From Rhodobiaceae bacterium (lineage in GTDB: Bacteria > Pseudomonadota > Alphaproteobacteria > Parvibaculales > Parvibaculaceae): DNA of 64,000 nt. The DNA lies in the NCBI GenBank assembly GCA_021404525.1, contig JAAWWE010000001.1:62001-126000 (forward strand), written 5' to 3'. Shown one piece after another: positions 25,233 through 34,713 of this stretch; position 1 is the stretch's first letter; each line of letters opens with the position of its first letter. The position numbers were made by a program, and so were the translations under genes. The notes beneath the pieces were generated by a model. It did not search any database. It was not told the DNA's origin and was given only the letters and a program-made list of their open reading frames with translations.

Positions 25233-25886
25233 GTGGCGGCGATCTCTACAAGCAAGCGTATCTTCGACTTTCTGGCGTCTTTTGGCCTTCTCCTTATTCT
25301 TATTGTTCCGCTTCTAGCGGTGGCATTAGCCCTGCGCGTCAGTATCGGCAGCCCGGTTTTGTTTCGCCAGAAACGGGTGGGCCTGGAGGGTCAGCTGTTT
25401 CATATCGTCAAATTTCGGACCATGCGGGATGCGGTGGACAGCGACGGGAAAAGTCTTCCCGACGAGGAACGAATGACGACAATCGGGCGCTTGCTTCGGG
25501 CAAGCAGCGTGGATGAGCTTCCTGAGTTGTGGAATATTTTATCGGGCGAAATGAGTTTTGTGGGTCCACGTCCTCTATTGCCGGAATATCTGCCGCACTA
25601 CCTGCCGGATCAGATGCGGCGTCATGATGTGCGCCCAGGGTTGACCGGCCTTGCGCAGGTCAACGGGCGCAACAATCAGAGTTGGGATGATCGCTTCAAG
25701 CTGGATGTTGAATATGTGGACAAGCAGTCGTTCTGGTTTGATGTGAACATTATGCTAAAGACCGTTCAGAAGGTTCTTTCACGCGACGGTGTAAGTGCGG
25801 AGGGCCATGAGACAATGCCGAGGTTTGACGAGCAGGTGAAAGCTGGTCTGGCGCGGGGCAAAATGACAGAGGACGCACAAAGATGA
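25233..25886 (+). CDS. Initiating sugar-phosphate transferase (PglC/WcaJ-like)
   Basis: The 217-residue protein has one N-terminal membrane segment (about residues 9-33) then FRQKRVGLEG, FHIVKFRTM, SSVDELPELWNIL with the catalytic Asp-Glu pair, MSFVGPRPLLPEY and RPGLTGLAQVNGR. These are the marks of the monotopic phosphoglycosyl transferases that move a sugar phosphate from UDP-sugar to undecaprenyl phosphate. The short size without extra N-terminal helices is PglC-like. The start is GTG with a weak ribosome site. Neighbours encode PglD- and PglE-like enzymes, so the sugar is probably a UDP-bacillosamine derivative. Confidence 0.9.
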   Translation: MAAISTSKRIFDFLASFGLLLILIVPLLAVALALRVSIGSPVLFRQKRVGLEGQLFHIVKFRTMRDAVDSDGKSLPDEERMTTIGRLLRASSVDELPELWNILSGEMSFVGPRPLLPEYLPHYLPDQMRRHDVRPGLTGLAQVNGRNNQSWDDRFKLDVEYVDKQSFWFDVNIMLKTVQKVLSRDGVSAEGHETMPRFDEQVKAGLARGKMTEDAQR

Positions 25887-26500
25887 CGGGTGTGTGGGTG
25901 CTAGGTGGCGGCGGTCATGCCAAAGTAGTCGTCGCGACATTGCAGTCTGCAGGCAACAAGATCGCAGGCGTGTTTGATGAGGACGCTGGCAAAAAGGGGC
26001 TCACGCTTCTCTCAGCCAAGATAGAGGGTAGAACACCGGACCCCGATTGGTGGCGGGCGGAAAACCGCTCCGCGATAGTTGCAATCGGAAATAATGCAAC
26101 GAGACAACGGGTGGCCGAATTGCCTGCGCAGTGGATGACGGCAACGCACCCGGAAGCCCATGCCCATAGCTCTGTTCTTGTAGGTTGCGGCTCCCTGATA
26201 TGTGCAGGCGTAGTTGTGCAACCAGACGTAAAAATCGGGAAACATGTCATAGCGAACACCTCATGTTCGATCGACCATGACTGCGTCATAGGCGACTTCG
26301 CCCATATTGCACCGGGGGTAACGCTTGCTGGCGAAGTGCGTATCGGTGATCGGACTTTTGTCGGAGCTGGTGCGACCATCATTCAGGGGGTGACCGTGGG
26401 TCCGGACGCGGTGATTGGTGCCGGTGCGGTGGTGATTTCTGATATTGCTGAAGGGCAAAAAGTTGCAGGTGTACCAGCGCGGAGCCTAAGTCATGACTGA
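25883..26500 (+). CDS. Sugar-nucleotide acetyltransferase (PglD/NeuD-like)
   Basis: The 205-residue protein has an N-terminal Rossmann-like part with VLGGGGHAKVV that holds the UDP-sugar, then a left-handed beta-helix of hexapeptide repeats. SIDHDCVIGDFAHIAPG contains the catalytic His and matches the PglD active site, which N-acetylates the C4 amine of UDP-4-amino-sugar. It overlaps the sugar-transferase gene by 4 nt and the aminotransferase gene by 8 nt, so the three are co-translated. The acetyl donor is expected to be acetyl-CoA. Confidence 0.9.
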   Translation: MTGVWVLGGGGHAKVVVATLQSAGNKIAGVFDEDAGKKGLTLLSAKIEGRTPDPDWWRAENRSAIVAIGNNATRQRVAELPAQWMTATHPEAHAHSSVLVGCGSLICAGVVVQPDVKIGKHVIANTSCSIDHDCVIGDFAHIAPGVTLAGEVRIGDRTFVGAGATIIQGVTVGPDAVIGAGAVVISDIAEGQKVAGVPARSLSHD

Positions 26501-27641
26501 TGAACCGCGTATCTTTTTGTCGGTGCCGCACATGTCCGGTCGCGAACAAGAGCTGGTAGGCGAGGTTTTCGATAGCAACTTCATTGCGCCTGCGGGGCCA
26601 ATGATCGATCGCTTTGAAGCGGCGTTTTGTGCGACGACAGGACATCGCGCAGCAGCAGCACTATCCAGCGGTACTGGCGCAATGGACATTGCTCTGCGGC
26701 TTCTTGGTGTAGAGCAGGGAGACGACGTCTGGGTCGCTGACCTTACATTCATAGGCGGTGTTTCGCCTGTGAGATATCATGGTGCCAATCCTGTCTTTTT
26801 GGATGTATCAGCGGACACATGGACATTGGACCCGGCTTTGCTGGCGAATGAACTTGAGATCGCGGCCAGGTCCGGCAGCCTTCCAAAGGCTGTGATCCCC
26901 GTCGATCTTTATGGGCAGTCTTGCGATCTCGACCAGATTGTCAGTTTGTGTGATCGCTATCGCATCCCGGTTGTTGTTGACTCAGCCGAAGCCATGGGAG
27001 CGCGCTACAAAGACCGTCATGCGGGAAAAGGCGCCAAGTTCGCGATCTATTCTTTTAACGGAAACAAGATTATCACCACATCAGGTGGCGGTGTTCTGGC
27101 AAGTGACGATGACGAGATGATCGCCCGCGCCCGATATCTATCGCAGCAGGCGCGTCAACCTGTGGCCCACTATGAGCATACGGAGACAGGTTATAATTAC
27201 CGCATGCCAAGCCTCTGCGCGGCTGTCGGGGTAGGGCAGCTGGAAGTACTTGAGGAGCGGGTAAGACGCCGGCGTGAGATTTTCTCTACCTATGCTGGAG
27301 CGTTTGAAAAAATACCCGGTGTCTCAATGATGCCTGAAGCTGAATATGGAACGAGCAACCGGTGGCTCACTGTGATTACGTTGGACCCAACCGAGGTCGA
27401 GGTCACGCCTGCGGAGGTCTGTCTAAAAGCAGAAGCTCAGAACGTTGAATGTCGACCCGTCTGGAAGCCGATGCATCAGCAGCCTGTCTTCGAGACTGCA
27501 CGGGTGGTGTCCAACGGCACGTCAGACGATTTGTTCACGAGAGGTTTGTGCCTTCCCTCGGGCAGTGCCATGAGTGATCAGGACGTGCAGCGGGTGATCG
27601 GCGTTCTGAGCGAGGCACTCATGGGGCCTCAGGCGGGGTAG
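26493..27641 (+). CDS. PLP-dependent sugar aminotransferase (DegT/DnrJ/EryC1/StrS, PglE-like)
   Basis: The 382-residue protein has the DegT fold. ALSSGTGAMDIALRLLG binds the PLP phosphate, VVVDSAEAMGARY holds the ring-contacting Asp, and FNGNKIITTSGGG carries the Schiff-base Lys in the form seen in PglE. YNYRMPSLCAAVGVGQLE is the sugar-binding stretch. It would aminate UDP-4-keto-6-deoxy-GlcNAc at C4, the step before PglD. The 4,6-dehydratase (PglF) that makes its substrate is not in this operon. Confidence 0.9.
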   Translation: MTDEPRIFLSVPHMSGREQELVGEVFDSNFIAPAGPMIDRFEAAFCATTGHRAAAALSSGTGAMDIALRLLGVEQGDDVWVADLTFIGGVSPVRYHGANPVFLDVSADTWTLDPALLANELEIAARSGSLPKAVIPVDLYGQSCDLDQIVSLCDRYRIPVVVDSAEAMGARYKDRHAGKGAKFAIYSFNGNKIITTSGGGVLASDDDEMIARARYLSQQARQPVAHYEHTETGYNYRMPSLCAAVGVGQLEVLEERVRRRREIFSTYAGAFEKIPGVSMMPEAEYGTSNRWLTVITLDPTEVEVTPAEVCLKAEAQNVECRPVWKPMHQQPVFETARVVSNGTSDDLFTRGLCLPSGSAMSDQDVQRVIGVLSEALMGPQAG

Positions 27642-27650
27642 GGCGCAAGC

Positions 27651-28799
27651 GTGTCACAGAGAATTTTGTACGTTTTTCCTCTGGCGATCAATTTGACGAT
27701 CCATTGGATCGATCGAGTCAGATGGATTGCCAGGCTTGGACCAGAGGTGCATGTCGCTGTGCCCGATGATCCTTTGCTTGATGATCTTGATCTTGGCCCG
27801 ATCACCTTGCACCGTCTTAATGCCCCACGAGATGGTGGTGGGGTAAGCTATGACCTGTCTCTTATCAGAGAGATTCCCCGCATCATCCGCCAAGTCAAAC
27901 CAGACCTAATGCATGCCGCAACGACGCGCCCTGTACTCTATGCAGGCGTCATCGGACGATTATATGGCGTGAAAGCCATGGTCCTGAGTGTGACTGGGTT
28001 GGGCTATCTTTTTATCGGACGTTCTCTAGGGGTTCGGGCGATGCGTGCCATCGCATCATTCGCCTATCGCTTTGTATTGAAGCGGAGCAACACCATGACG
28101 ATCTTCGAGAACACCGCTGATCGAGACAATTTTGTTGAGCTTGGATACGTCCGAGGGGAACAGACATCCGTGCTCGTCGGAGGCGGCATCGACCTGCAAT
28201 CTTATGCGTACCTTCCGGAAACTGAGGCAGACGAGCCAATCATTGTGCTTGCAGGCCGTCTGCTCAAGGACAAGGGAATCTCCGAGTTTTTTGACGCAGC
28301 TAAATCATTGAAACAGGAAGGTGTGCGAGCGCGCTTTGTGCTTGTGGGCGACGTTGATCCCGGCAATCCGGCCACTCTCGACAAGAAGACGCTGGATGCA
28401 TGGACTGCAACAGGACACATCGAATGGTGGGGATGGCGCTCAGATATGATTGAGGTTTACCAGCAGTGTCACCTTTTCTGTTTACCTTCCTATCGCGAAG
28501 GTGCACCTCGTACGGTTATGGAGGCAGCAGCGATTGGCAGGCCGACAGTCGCAACGGACGTCCCTGGATGCCGTGATGTTGTTGTGGATGGGACCACCGG
28601 GCGACTGGTGCCCGTGAAAACTGTCGCACCCCTTGCAGCGGCATTGCGCGAGTTGATTGAAGACACAAATCTCCGCAAGGAGATGGGGAAAGCCGCGCGA
28701 CATCACGCTGAGCAAGCATTCTCTACCGAGCAGAGAGCCTCAGAGCTTGCAGAAATTTATGAGCGTATTCTTGGCAGTTCGCTGTCTGAAGGCTCTTAG
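27651..28799 (+). CDS. Family 1/4 glycosyltransferase (PglA-like)
   Basis: The 382-residue GT-B enzyme has an acceptor-side N-domain and a nucleotide-sugar C-domain with VLAGRLLKDKGISEF, GWRSDMIEVYQQCHLFCLPS and YREGAPRTVMEAAAIGRPTVATD, the ExxxxxxxE motif of retaining family 4 enzymes. The start is GTG, 9 nt after the aminotransferase. By position and type it resembles PglA, adding the second sugar to the undecaprenyl-linked first sugar at the cytoplasmic membrane. It converges with the ABC exporter genes. Confidence 0.88.
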   Translation: MSQRILYVFPLAINLTIHWIDRVRWIARLGPEVHVAVPDDPLLDDLDLGPITLHRLNAPRDGGGVSYDLSLIREIPRIIRQVKPDLMHAATTRPVLYAGVIGRLYGVKAMVLSVTGLGYLFIGRSLGVRAMRAIASFAYRFVLKRSNTMTIFENTADRDNFVELGYVRGEQTSVLVGGGIDLQSYAYLPETEADEPIIVLAGRLLKDKGISEFFDAAKSLKQEGVRARFVLVGDVDPGNPATLDKKTLDAWTATGHIEWWGWRSDMIEVYQQCHLFCLPSYREGAPRTVMEAAAIGRPTVATDVPGCRDVVVDGTTGRLVPVKTVAPLAAALRELIEDTNLRKEMGKAARHHAEQAFSTEQRASELAEIYERILGSSLSEGS

Positions 28800-28819
28800 G
28801 GCTGGCTCACCAAAAAAAC

Positions 28820-30685
28820 TCATTCTGCTTCCTGAACCTGGAGTTCATAAAGGGTTGCATAGAGCCCACCTTGTTTCATCAGGTCTTCATGCGGGCCAAT
28901 CTCACGTACCTCACCTTGCGCCAGCACAACAATCCGATCAGCTTCCCGAATGGTCTGAAGCCTATGAGCAATGATGATTGAGGTGCGCCCTTCTGTAAGT
29001 TTCCGAAGAGCGTCCTGAATGACGAGTTCGGTTTCTGTGTCAACGCTGGCGGTTGCCTCATCCAGGATGAGAATATCTGGATCAACTGCAAGCACCCGTG
29101 CAAAGGCCAGCAGCTGTCTTTGACCATGGCTCAGATTGCGGCCCCGCTCCACCAGCGGGGTGTCGTAACCCATGGGCAATTGGCGGATGAAGGCATCCGC
29201 ATTTACCGTCTTAGCCGCCTCAATCGCAGCTTCTCGTGAGATTGTCGGGTCGCCCAATGCGATATTGTCATAGATGCTTCCAGAGAAAATATGGAAGTCC
29301 TGCAGAACAACGCCCACCTTGCGGCGAACCTCCGATGGCGCCACATCCATAATATCGACACCATCAATGGAGATGGCGCCCGGTGAGATGTCATAGAAGC
29401 GACAGAGGAGGCGAATAAGCGTCGTTTTGCCAGATCCGGTTGGACCGACAATTGCGATCTTCTCGCCCGGCTCAATGCCGAAGTTCACATCTTTCAGGAT
29501 CGGATTTCCCGATCTGTATTCAAAACTCAGATTGTTAAAGGCAACAGCACCAGCAAGAGCCTTCGGCAGGGGTTTGGGGTGCGCTGGCTCGGTCAATGCT
29601 TCTTTCCAGTCAAGTGCCTGGAAAATCCGCTCGCAGCTGGCCATGGCGCGAAACACAACATTCCATTGTTCGCCCATAGCCACGATGGGCCGGAACAGCA
29701 TTTCGGTAAAGCTTGCGAACAGGATGATGCTGCCCAGTGTGACGTCAGCGCCGACCACCTGTGCGCCGCCGAACCAGATGATGCTTGCCATGGCAAGGAA
29801 GATCAGGCTGTCCATGGCCGGGCCATAAAGACTTTCAATAACGACCGCGCGGTTCTCCTGGTGGCGGTTCTCCGAGTTAATGTCTGAGTAACGCCCAAAA
29901 TTGATCTCTTCCCGCTGATAAAGCTGAACAACTTCCATGCCTGACAGGTTTTCCTGCAGGTTCTCGTTGAGCCGGGACAGGCTTGAGCGGATATCGCGAT
30001 AAACCTTGCGGCTCGCCATGCGGAAAATATAGGTCGCCACTGCAGCTATTGGCATCAGCAACAAGAGCATGCCGGTCAATTCTGGATTGATGGACACCAT
30101 GATCGTGATGGCGACAAAGAAGGGAACAAACTCCCCCATTAGAACGCCAAAGCCCGACAGGAGCTCGAACAATGTCTCAATGTCATTCGTTACACGGGTC
30201 ATGACACGACCCACGGCGACGCGGTCATAGAAAGTCGCGGGCAGGCGCTCCAGATGCGCAAAGACATCTCGGCGAAGGTCCTTTAGTCCCGCAAGAACCG
30301 ACCCTGCAAGGAGAATGCGAAAGAGGTGGGCGAACAATCCGGCCATCAAGACCCATCCGCCATAAATCACACAGGCAGCGATCAGACCGTCAAGGGATGC
30401 AACCTCTGAAAACCAGCTGACCAGTACCGTCTGGCCCATATCAGGCGCTTCCATGCCTTCGCCTGGTAGAAGCATCCCGTCTATGACAACCCGGGTGACA
30501 ATGACAGGTGCAAGCACAGTCGCTGTCGCTGCCAGGAGCACACAAGCCACCGCCAGCAGCGCCCGTCCACGATAGGGTTTCAGCCAGCTGAACAGACGGC
30601 GCAACAGCTGAAAGTCGAAACGCTTACCCTCAATATCATTGTCAAAAACGGAATAGTCCCGCTCTTCTGCGTGAAGGTCGCTCAT
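28820..30685 (-). CDS. Heterodimeric ABC exporter subunit (MdlB-like)
   Basis: The 621-residue half-transporter has six membrane helices in about residues 40-330 and a nucleotide-binding domain with GPTGSGKTTL (Walker A), NLSHGQRQLLAFARVLA (signature, Gly replaced by His), DILILDEATASVD (Walker B with catalytic Glu) and IIAHRLQTI (H-loop). Its start overlaps the end of the partner gene by 4 nt. It closely follows the MdlB type of exporter. Substrate is unknown: lipids, drugs or peptides are possible, and proximity to the glycan locus makes a lipid-linked glycan flippase thinkable but unproven. Confidence 0.9.
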   Translation of the reverse strand: MSDLHAEERDYSVFDNDIEGKRFDFQLLRRLFSWLKPYRGRALLAVACVLLAATATVLAPVIVTRVVIDGMLLPGEGMEAPDMGQTVLVSWFSEVASLDGLIAACVIYGGWVLMAGLFAHLFRILLAGSVLAGLKDLRRDVFAHLERLPATFYDRVAVGRVMTRVTNDIETLFELLSGFGVLMGEFVPFFVAITIMVSINPELTGMLLLLMPIAAVATYIFRMASRKVYRDIRSSLSRLNENLQENLSGMEVVQLYQREEINFGRYSDINSENRHQENRAVVIESLYGPAMDSLIFLAMASIIWFGGAQVVGADVTLGSIILFASFTEMLFRPIVAMGEQWNVVFRAMASCERIFQALDWKEALTEPAHPKPLPKALAGAVAFNNLSFEYRSGNPILKDVNFGIEPGEKIAIVGPTGSGKTTLIRLLCRFYDISPGAISIDGVDIMDVAPSEVRRKVGVVLQDFHIFSGSIYDNIALGDPTISREAAIEAAKTVNADAFIRQLPMGYDTPLVERGRNLSHGQRQLLAFARVLAVDPDILILDEATASVDTETELVIQDALRKLTEGRTSIIIAHRLQTIREADRIVVLAQGEVREIGPHEDLMKQGGLYATLYELQVQEAE

Positions 30686-32502
30686 GCTGCCCCTCCCGAA
30701 ACATTCTGTGCGTCAAGGTCGGACTTCAGCGCATCCCGCCTGCTTTGCAGGTGAGCAAGCTCAGCATAGGGACCGCCTGCTGCCATGAGCTCCGCATGGG
30801 TGCCTGCTTCAATGATCCGTCCCTGATCGAGCATGAAAATTCTGTCAGCATGCTGCGCTGTGGAAACACGGTGTGAGACGAGCAAAGTTGTGCGCCCGGC
30901 GCGAAGCTCTCTCAATCGCTTGAGAATTTTATCTTCGGTTTCTGTGTCCACAGCGGAAAAACAATCGTCCAACAAAAGGACCGGCGCGCCGCGAATAAGG
31001 CCACGGGCGAGGCTCGTGCGCTGCTTTTGTCCACCTGAGAGGGTGACGCCCCGTTCTCCTACAGCGGTGTCGAGTTGGGCGGGAAAGGTGCCGATGGTCT
31101 CCCCAAGGTCGGCGGCCTCCGCAGCGTCCCAGACTTCTTCGACGGTACGCTCAGGATTGTCGTAAGTGATGTTCTGACCCAGCCGGTCGGCGAACAGGAA
31201 AGGGTCCTGTGGCACAAAAGAGATTTCCTGGCGTACCTGCGCAAGCGGCAGCATACGCACGTCCTGGCCGTCGAGATAAACCGCGCCGGGCGGTGGATCG
31301 AGTAGCCGGACCAACAAACGAAGCAGCGTGGATTTGCCGGAGCCGACGCGACCAAGAATGGCAACTGTTTGCCCTTTCTCCACATCGAAACTCACATCAT
31401 CCAGGGCCGGCCAGGCATCTTCAGTGCTCTCTTGTTCAGGATGGAGATAGGACAGATTCTTGATGGTAAGAGCGCCGCCGACCCCCTCCAAAGGCGCTGC
31501 GTCATCGGCATCGCGGATTTCTGGCTCATGATCCAGGATCGCGTGGATGCGGGCCGACGCGGACGCCGCTCGTTGAAAGAGCGTGACCATAACGCCAGCC
31601 TCTTTCACCGGAGAGAGCATCATGGCGAGATAGAAAATGAAGGCCGTGAATGTGCCTATGGTGATCTCACCGGCCATGACCAGTGACCCGCCAAAGCCGA
31701 CAATGATGATTGTCGCGGCTCCGGTCATCACAAACATGGTGGATGTGAGCGCTGAGTTGAAAAACATCAGGCGCTGAAATTCACCCGCATAGTCGCTGCT
31801 CTTCCGCTCAAGCCGGCCAATCTCACGCGCTTCCTGAGCATGGGTCTGAATGGTTCGGATGCCGTTGAGGTTTTCCTGCACCTGCGCTGAGAGTTCGGAG
31901 AATCCCTCCTGAACCGCTGTTGACTGCACAAAGATCTTCCGAGCGATCAGCCAGCCGAAAAAGGCAATGAAGGGCAAAAGAGGCAGAAGCATCAAGGCAA
32001 GTGCAGACGACAGAGTCAGCATCACCCCAAAAGCGATAATGCCCGAAGCGCCCAGCACCAGAAGCAGGCGTGATCCCAAGCCAATCATCATCCGGATGAG
32101 CTGCAGGTCGTTAATGGCCCGCGCCATGAGGTCGCCGGTGGAATACTCGGCGAAAAACCGGGGGCCCTGAAGCTGCAGATGCCAGTAGAGTTTTTGCCGC
32201 AGATCAAAGGCCACCTCAACGCCCACTTGCCTGACAAATCGACGTCCAAAGGAGAAGGAAACGTACCGCGCACACATAAGCGCGAGAATGCCGAGTGCTG
32301 GCCAGATGAGATTGGGCGCATCCGTACCGAGGGAGTCGACGGCGATGGCAAGCAGAAGAGGCATGCCGGCTTCTAGAAAACGTCCATTGATGATCAAGGC
32401 CATGCCGCCCCAAAACTTCCGGGCATGCGCATGGATCAAGGGGACGAGACGCCAAAGAGGACCTTGGCGCCGGACTCCGGGGCTAGAGGCGCCGGTCGGC
32501 AT
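30682..32502 (-). CDS. Heterodimeric ABC exporter subunit (MdlA-like)
   Basis: The half-transporter of about 606 residues has six helices and a nucleotide-binding domain: GRVGSGKSTLLRLL (Walker A), TLSGGQKQRTSLARG (signature), PVLLLDDCFSAVDTETE (Walker B, catalytic Glu replaced by Asp) and LLVSHRVSTA (H-loop). The Asp marks the degenerate ATP site of heterodimeric exporters. The ATG at 32502 has AAAGG 9 nt upstream; longer TTG and GTG starts lack one. It is the upstream gene of the pair and carries an in-frame overlap with the MdlB-like gene. Confidence 0.9.
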   Translation of the reverse strand: MPTGASSPGVRRQGPLWRLVPLIHAHARKFWGGMALIINGRFLEAGMPLLLAIAVDSLGTDAPNLIWPALGILALMCARYVSFSFGRRFVRQVGVEVAFDLRQKLYWHLQLQGPRFFAEYSTGDLMARAINDLQLIRMMIGLGSRLLLVLGASGIIAFGVMLTLSSALALMLLPLLPFIAFFGWLIARKIFVQSTAVQEGFSELSAQVQENLNGIRTIQTHAQEAREIGRLERKSSDYAGEFQRLMFFNSALTSTMFVMTGAATIIIVGFGGSLVMAGEITIGTFTAFIFYLAMMLSPVKEAGVMVTLFQRAASASARIHAILDHEPEIRDADDAAPLEGVGGALTIKNLSYLHPEQESTEDAWPALDDVSFDVEKGQTVAILGRVGSGKSTLLRLLVRLLDPPPGAVYLDGQDVRMLPLAQVRQEISFVPQDPFLFADRLGQNITYDNPERTVEEVWDAAEAADLGETIGTFPAQLDTAVGERGVTLSGGQKQRTSLARGLIRGAPVLLLDDCFSAVDTETEDKILKRLRELRAGRTTLLVSHRVSTAQHADRIFMLDQGRIIEAGTHAELMAAGGPYAELAHLQSRRDALKSDLDAQNVSGGAA

Positions 32503-32651
32503 GCGTTCAAACCTTTGGGTCAGCGGCCTCAAGCTCTCCTCCCCAAACGACACATGGGACCAGAGGCGCAAACGGCGCGACCCGGAATTGTTCCCGGCCG
32601 CGCCTGAGTCGTTTGAAAAGTGTAGACCCGCGCTGCAGGCGGCGGAAGGGG

Positions 32652-33368
32652 TCAGGTGTTATTGAAAGAGGTTTTTCTGACCGTCGGGACACCGGCGTCG
32701 AGCGTCACCTGCATCGCATAGTCCGGAGGGTCCATGGCAAGGACGTGCACCATATCCGTTGCCGGGAAGTCAGGCTGCATTGGATCAAGAAATTTGGCGG
32801 CCGCCTCTGAGCCCTGCGTCCGATCAAAGGCTTGATCTTGGCTGATGCCGCCGTCCTGATCGAGGAAGGTCAAGAGAAGGTCACCACAGGCGACATCCTC
32901 GTCGCCCGTTGGGTGTGTTGCGACAAGCAAGAGCTTGGTGGCGCCACCTGTGGCGAGCGTGGCGACTGCTTGCGCAGTCGCTTGTGCGTTGCTGAGGCCC
33001 GTCACCAGGACGTGGCTCGCACATTCCAGCGCTTTGATCGCCATCCGGGTGCCGTTGGAGGTTCGATGGACAAGGGTGCGTCCCGACAGATCCAATCCCG
33101 CGATCTGGGCAGGCGAGTTCCCGAAATCAAACCCGTCTATTGGCAGGGCATCAATTTCTCCCGCCAGGAGACTGTCTGGGTGTGCCGCGGCAAGGTCCCG
33201 CGCGGTATCAGCTTCTTCGGCGAGCAAGATACGGTCCGCCCCATTGTCAAAGGCGGTCTTGGCGAAAGTAAAGGCGCGGATGACGTCGATCACAACAGCA
33301 ATGTCATACGTGCCATCGATATCCCCATGGCCTTTGTGCCGGGAAATGCTCAGATCAGAAAGGGCCAT
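32652..33368 (-). CDS. comB: 2-phosphosulfolactate phosphatase-family protein
   Basis: The 238-residue protein has the ComB family stretches VVIDVIRAFTFA, LLAGEIDALPIDGFDFGNSP, RTLVHRTSNGTRM and GDEDVACGDLL. ComB cleaves phosphate from 2-phosphosulfolactate in coenzyme M synthesis of methanogens; bacterial members occur in sulfolactate metabolism and as orphans. It is 6 nt after the glutaryl-CoA dehydrogenase gene and likely in the same transcript. No ComA or ComC homologue lies in the window, so the true substrate here is open. The first 20 residues run straight into the family core. Confidence 0.85.
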   Translation of the reverse strand: MALSDLSISRHKGHGDIDGTYDIAVVIDVIRAFTFAKTAFDNGADRILLAEEADTARDLAAAHPDSLLAGEIDALPIDGFDFGNSPAQIAGLDLSGRTLVHRTSNGTRMAIKALECASHVLVTGLSNAQATAQAVATLATGGATKLLLVATHPTGDEDVACGDLLLTFLDQDGGISQDQAFDRTQGSEAAAKFLDPMQPDFPATDMVHVLAMDPPDYAMQVTLDAGVPTVRKTSFNNT

Positions 33369-33374
33369 CCGAAC

Positions 33375-34598
33375 TCAGAAGAACGCCTGAATGCCTGTCT
33401 GGGCGCGGCCCAGGATCAGCGCATGAATATCGTGCGTGCCTTCATACGTATTCACTGTTTCCAGGTTCATTGTGTGACGGATCACGTGATACTCGTCGGA
33501 TATGCCATTGCCGCCATGCATGTCGCGGGCGACACGGGCAATGTCGAGCGCCTTGCCGCAATTGTTCCGCTTCATAAGTGAAATGGATTCTGGTGCTGCC
33601 GTATTGGCGTCAAAGTTCCGGCCAAGCTGCAGGCAGGAGTGAAGACCAAGGGTGATCTCGGTCTGCATGTCTGCAAGCTTCTTCTGGATGAGCTGGTTTG
33701 CCGCGAGAGGCCGCCCGAACTGGTTGCGCTCCAACGTGTAGGTGCGCGCCGCGTGCCAGCAGAATTCCGCAGCGCCGAGAACGCCCCAGGCAATGCCATA
33801 GCGCGCACGGTTGAGGCAACCAAACGGGCCAGCAAGGCCACGGACATTGGGGAGCAGGTTTTCTTCTGGCACAAAGCACTCATCCAGCATGATGCCACCC
33901 GTGATGGAAGCACGGAGAGACATTTTGCCTTCGATCTTCGGTGTTTCGAAACCGTCAAAGTCGCGCTCAACAATAAAGCCGCGAATGACATCATCTTCTG
34001 TCTTAGCCCAGACAACAGCGAGGTCTGCGATAGGGGAGTTCGTGATCCAGAGCTTGGAGCCGGATAGCGAGTATCCACCTTCGACCTTCTTTGCGCGTGT
34101 CTTCATGGACCCCGGGTCAGACCCATGGTCTGGTTCGGTGAGGCCAAAGCAGCCGACCCATTCCCCTGTTGCAAGCTTGGGCAGATATTTCATGCGCTGC
34201 TCTTCGCTGCCATAGGCATAGATCGGATGCATGACGAGACTTGATTGCACACTCATGGCCGAGCGATAGCCGCTATCAACGCGCTCAACTTCGCGGGCGA
34301 CCAGCCCGTAGCAGACATAGTTGAGGCCCGCACAGCCATATTTTTCTGGAATGGTTGAGCCGAGAAGACCCTGTTCGCCCATCTGGTTCATGATGGAGCG
34401 ATCAAATTTCTCATGCCTGTTCGCCTCAATGATCCCTGGCATCAGCTTGTCTTGAGCAAAGGCAGCGGCGCTGTCACGCACCAGACGCTCTTCTTCGCTG
34501 AGCTGATCGTCAAAGCCCAAGGCATCCTCCCAGTTAAACGGAGGAAGCTTAGGGTTGGCGACGGGCTGTGTGTCACCGGAGGCGGCGGCCTGAGACAT
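33375..34598 (-). CDS. gcdH: Glutaryl-CoA dehydrogenase
   Basis: The protein of about 407 residues is an acyl-CoA dehydrogenase with [17 protein letters not shown] and [16 protein letters not shown] as FAD contacts, RNQFGRPLA, and [20 protein letters not shown] with the catalytic Glu in the form specific for glutaryl-CoA dehydrogenase. It oxidises and decarboxylates glutaryl-CoA to crotonyl-CoA in lysine, tryptophan and aromatic breakdown. I use the ATG at 34598, directly before the usual N-terminus. It reads into comB. A LysR gene stands upstream on the same strand and may control it. Confidence 0.92.
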   Translation of the reverse strand: MSQAAASGDTQPVANPKLPPFNWEDALGFDDQLSEEERLVRDSAAAFAQDKLMPGIIEANRHEKFDRSIMNQMGEQGLLGSTIPEKYGCAGLNYVCYGLVAREVERVDSGYRSAMSVQSSLVMHPIYAYGSEEQRMKYLPKLATGEWVGCFGLTEPDHGSDPGSMKTRAKKVEGGYSLSGSKLWITNSPIADLAVVWAKTEDDVIRGFIVERDFDGFETPKIEGKMSLRASITGGIMLDECFVPEENLLPNVRGLAGPFGCLNRARYGIAWGVLGAAEFCWHAARTYTLERNQFGRPLAANQLIQKKLADMQTEITLGLHSCLQLGRNFDANTAAPESISLMKRNNCGKALDIARVARDMHGGNGISDEYHVIRHTMNLETVNTYEGTHDIHALILGRAQTGIQAFF

Positions 34599-34663
34599 GG
34601 GAAAGGCTCCAATCAATAGAGAATGTTGTTGCTGATATAGCACTTTGGGCGCTCAGGACCAAA

Positions 34664-34710
34664 GCGTGGCCAGGAAAAGTGTGATGCGGTTTTCCGTCCG
34701 GACACGCGTC
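34664..34710. repeat. Palindromic intergenic repeat, copy 1
   Basis: Outer arms GCGTGGCC and GGACACGC pair with one mismatch; inside them AGGAAAA and TTTTCC form a second stem around a GTGTGATGCGG loop. The core GGAAAAGTG...GCGGTTTTCCG is the form of the abundant intergenic palindromes of rhizobial genomes. It lies between the gcdH start and the LysR stop. A second copy with different but pairing outer arms is at 58023-58071. Confidence 0.7.
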
Positions 34711-34713
34711 CCG

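Noticed and set aside
32503..32571. Longer TTG or GTG starts for the MdlA-like gene
   Set aside because: No ribosome site in front of them, and the added residues are not part of the membrane domain; AAAGG precedes the ATG at 32502.
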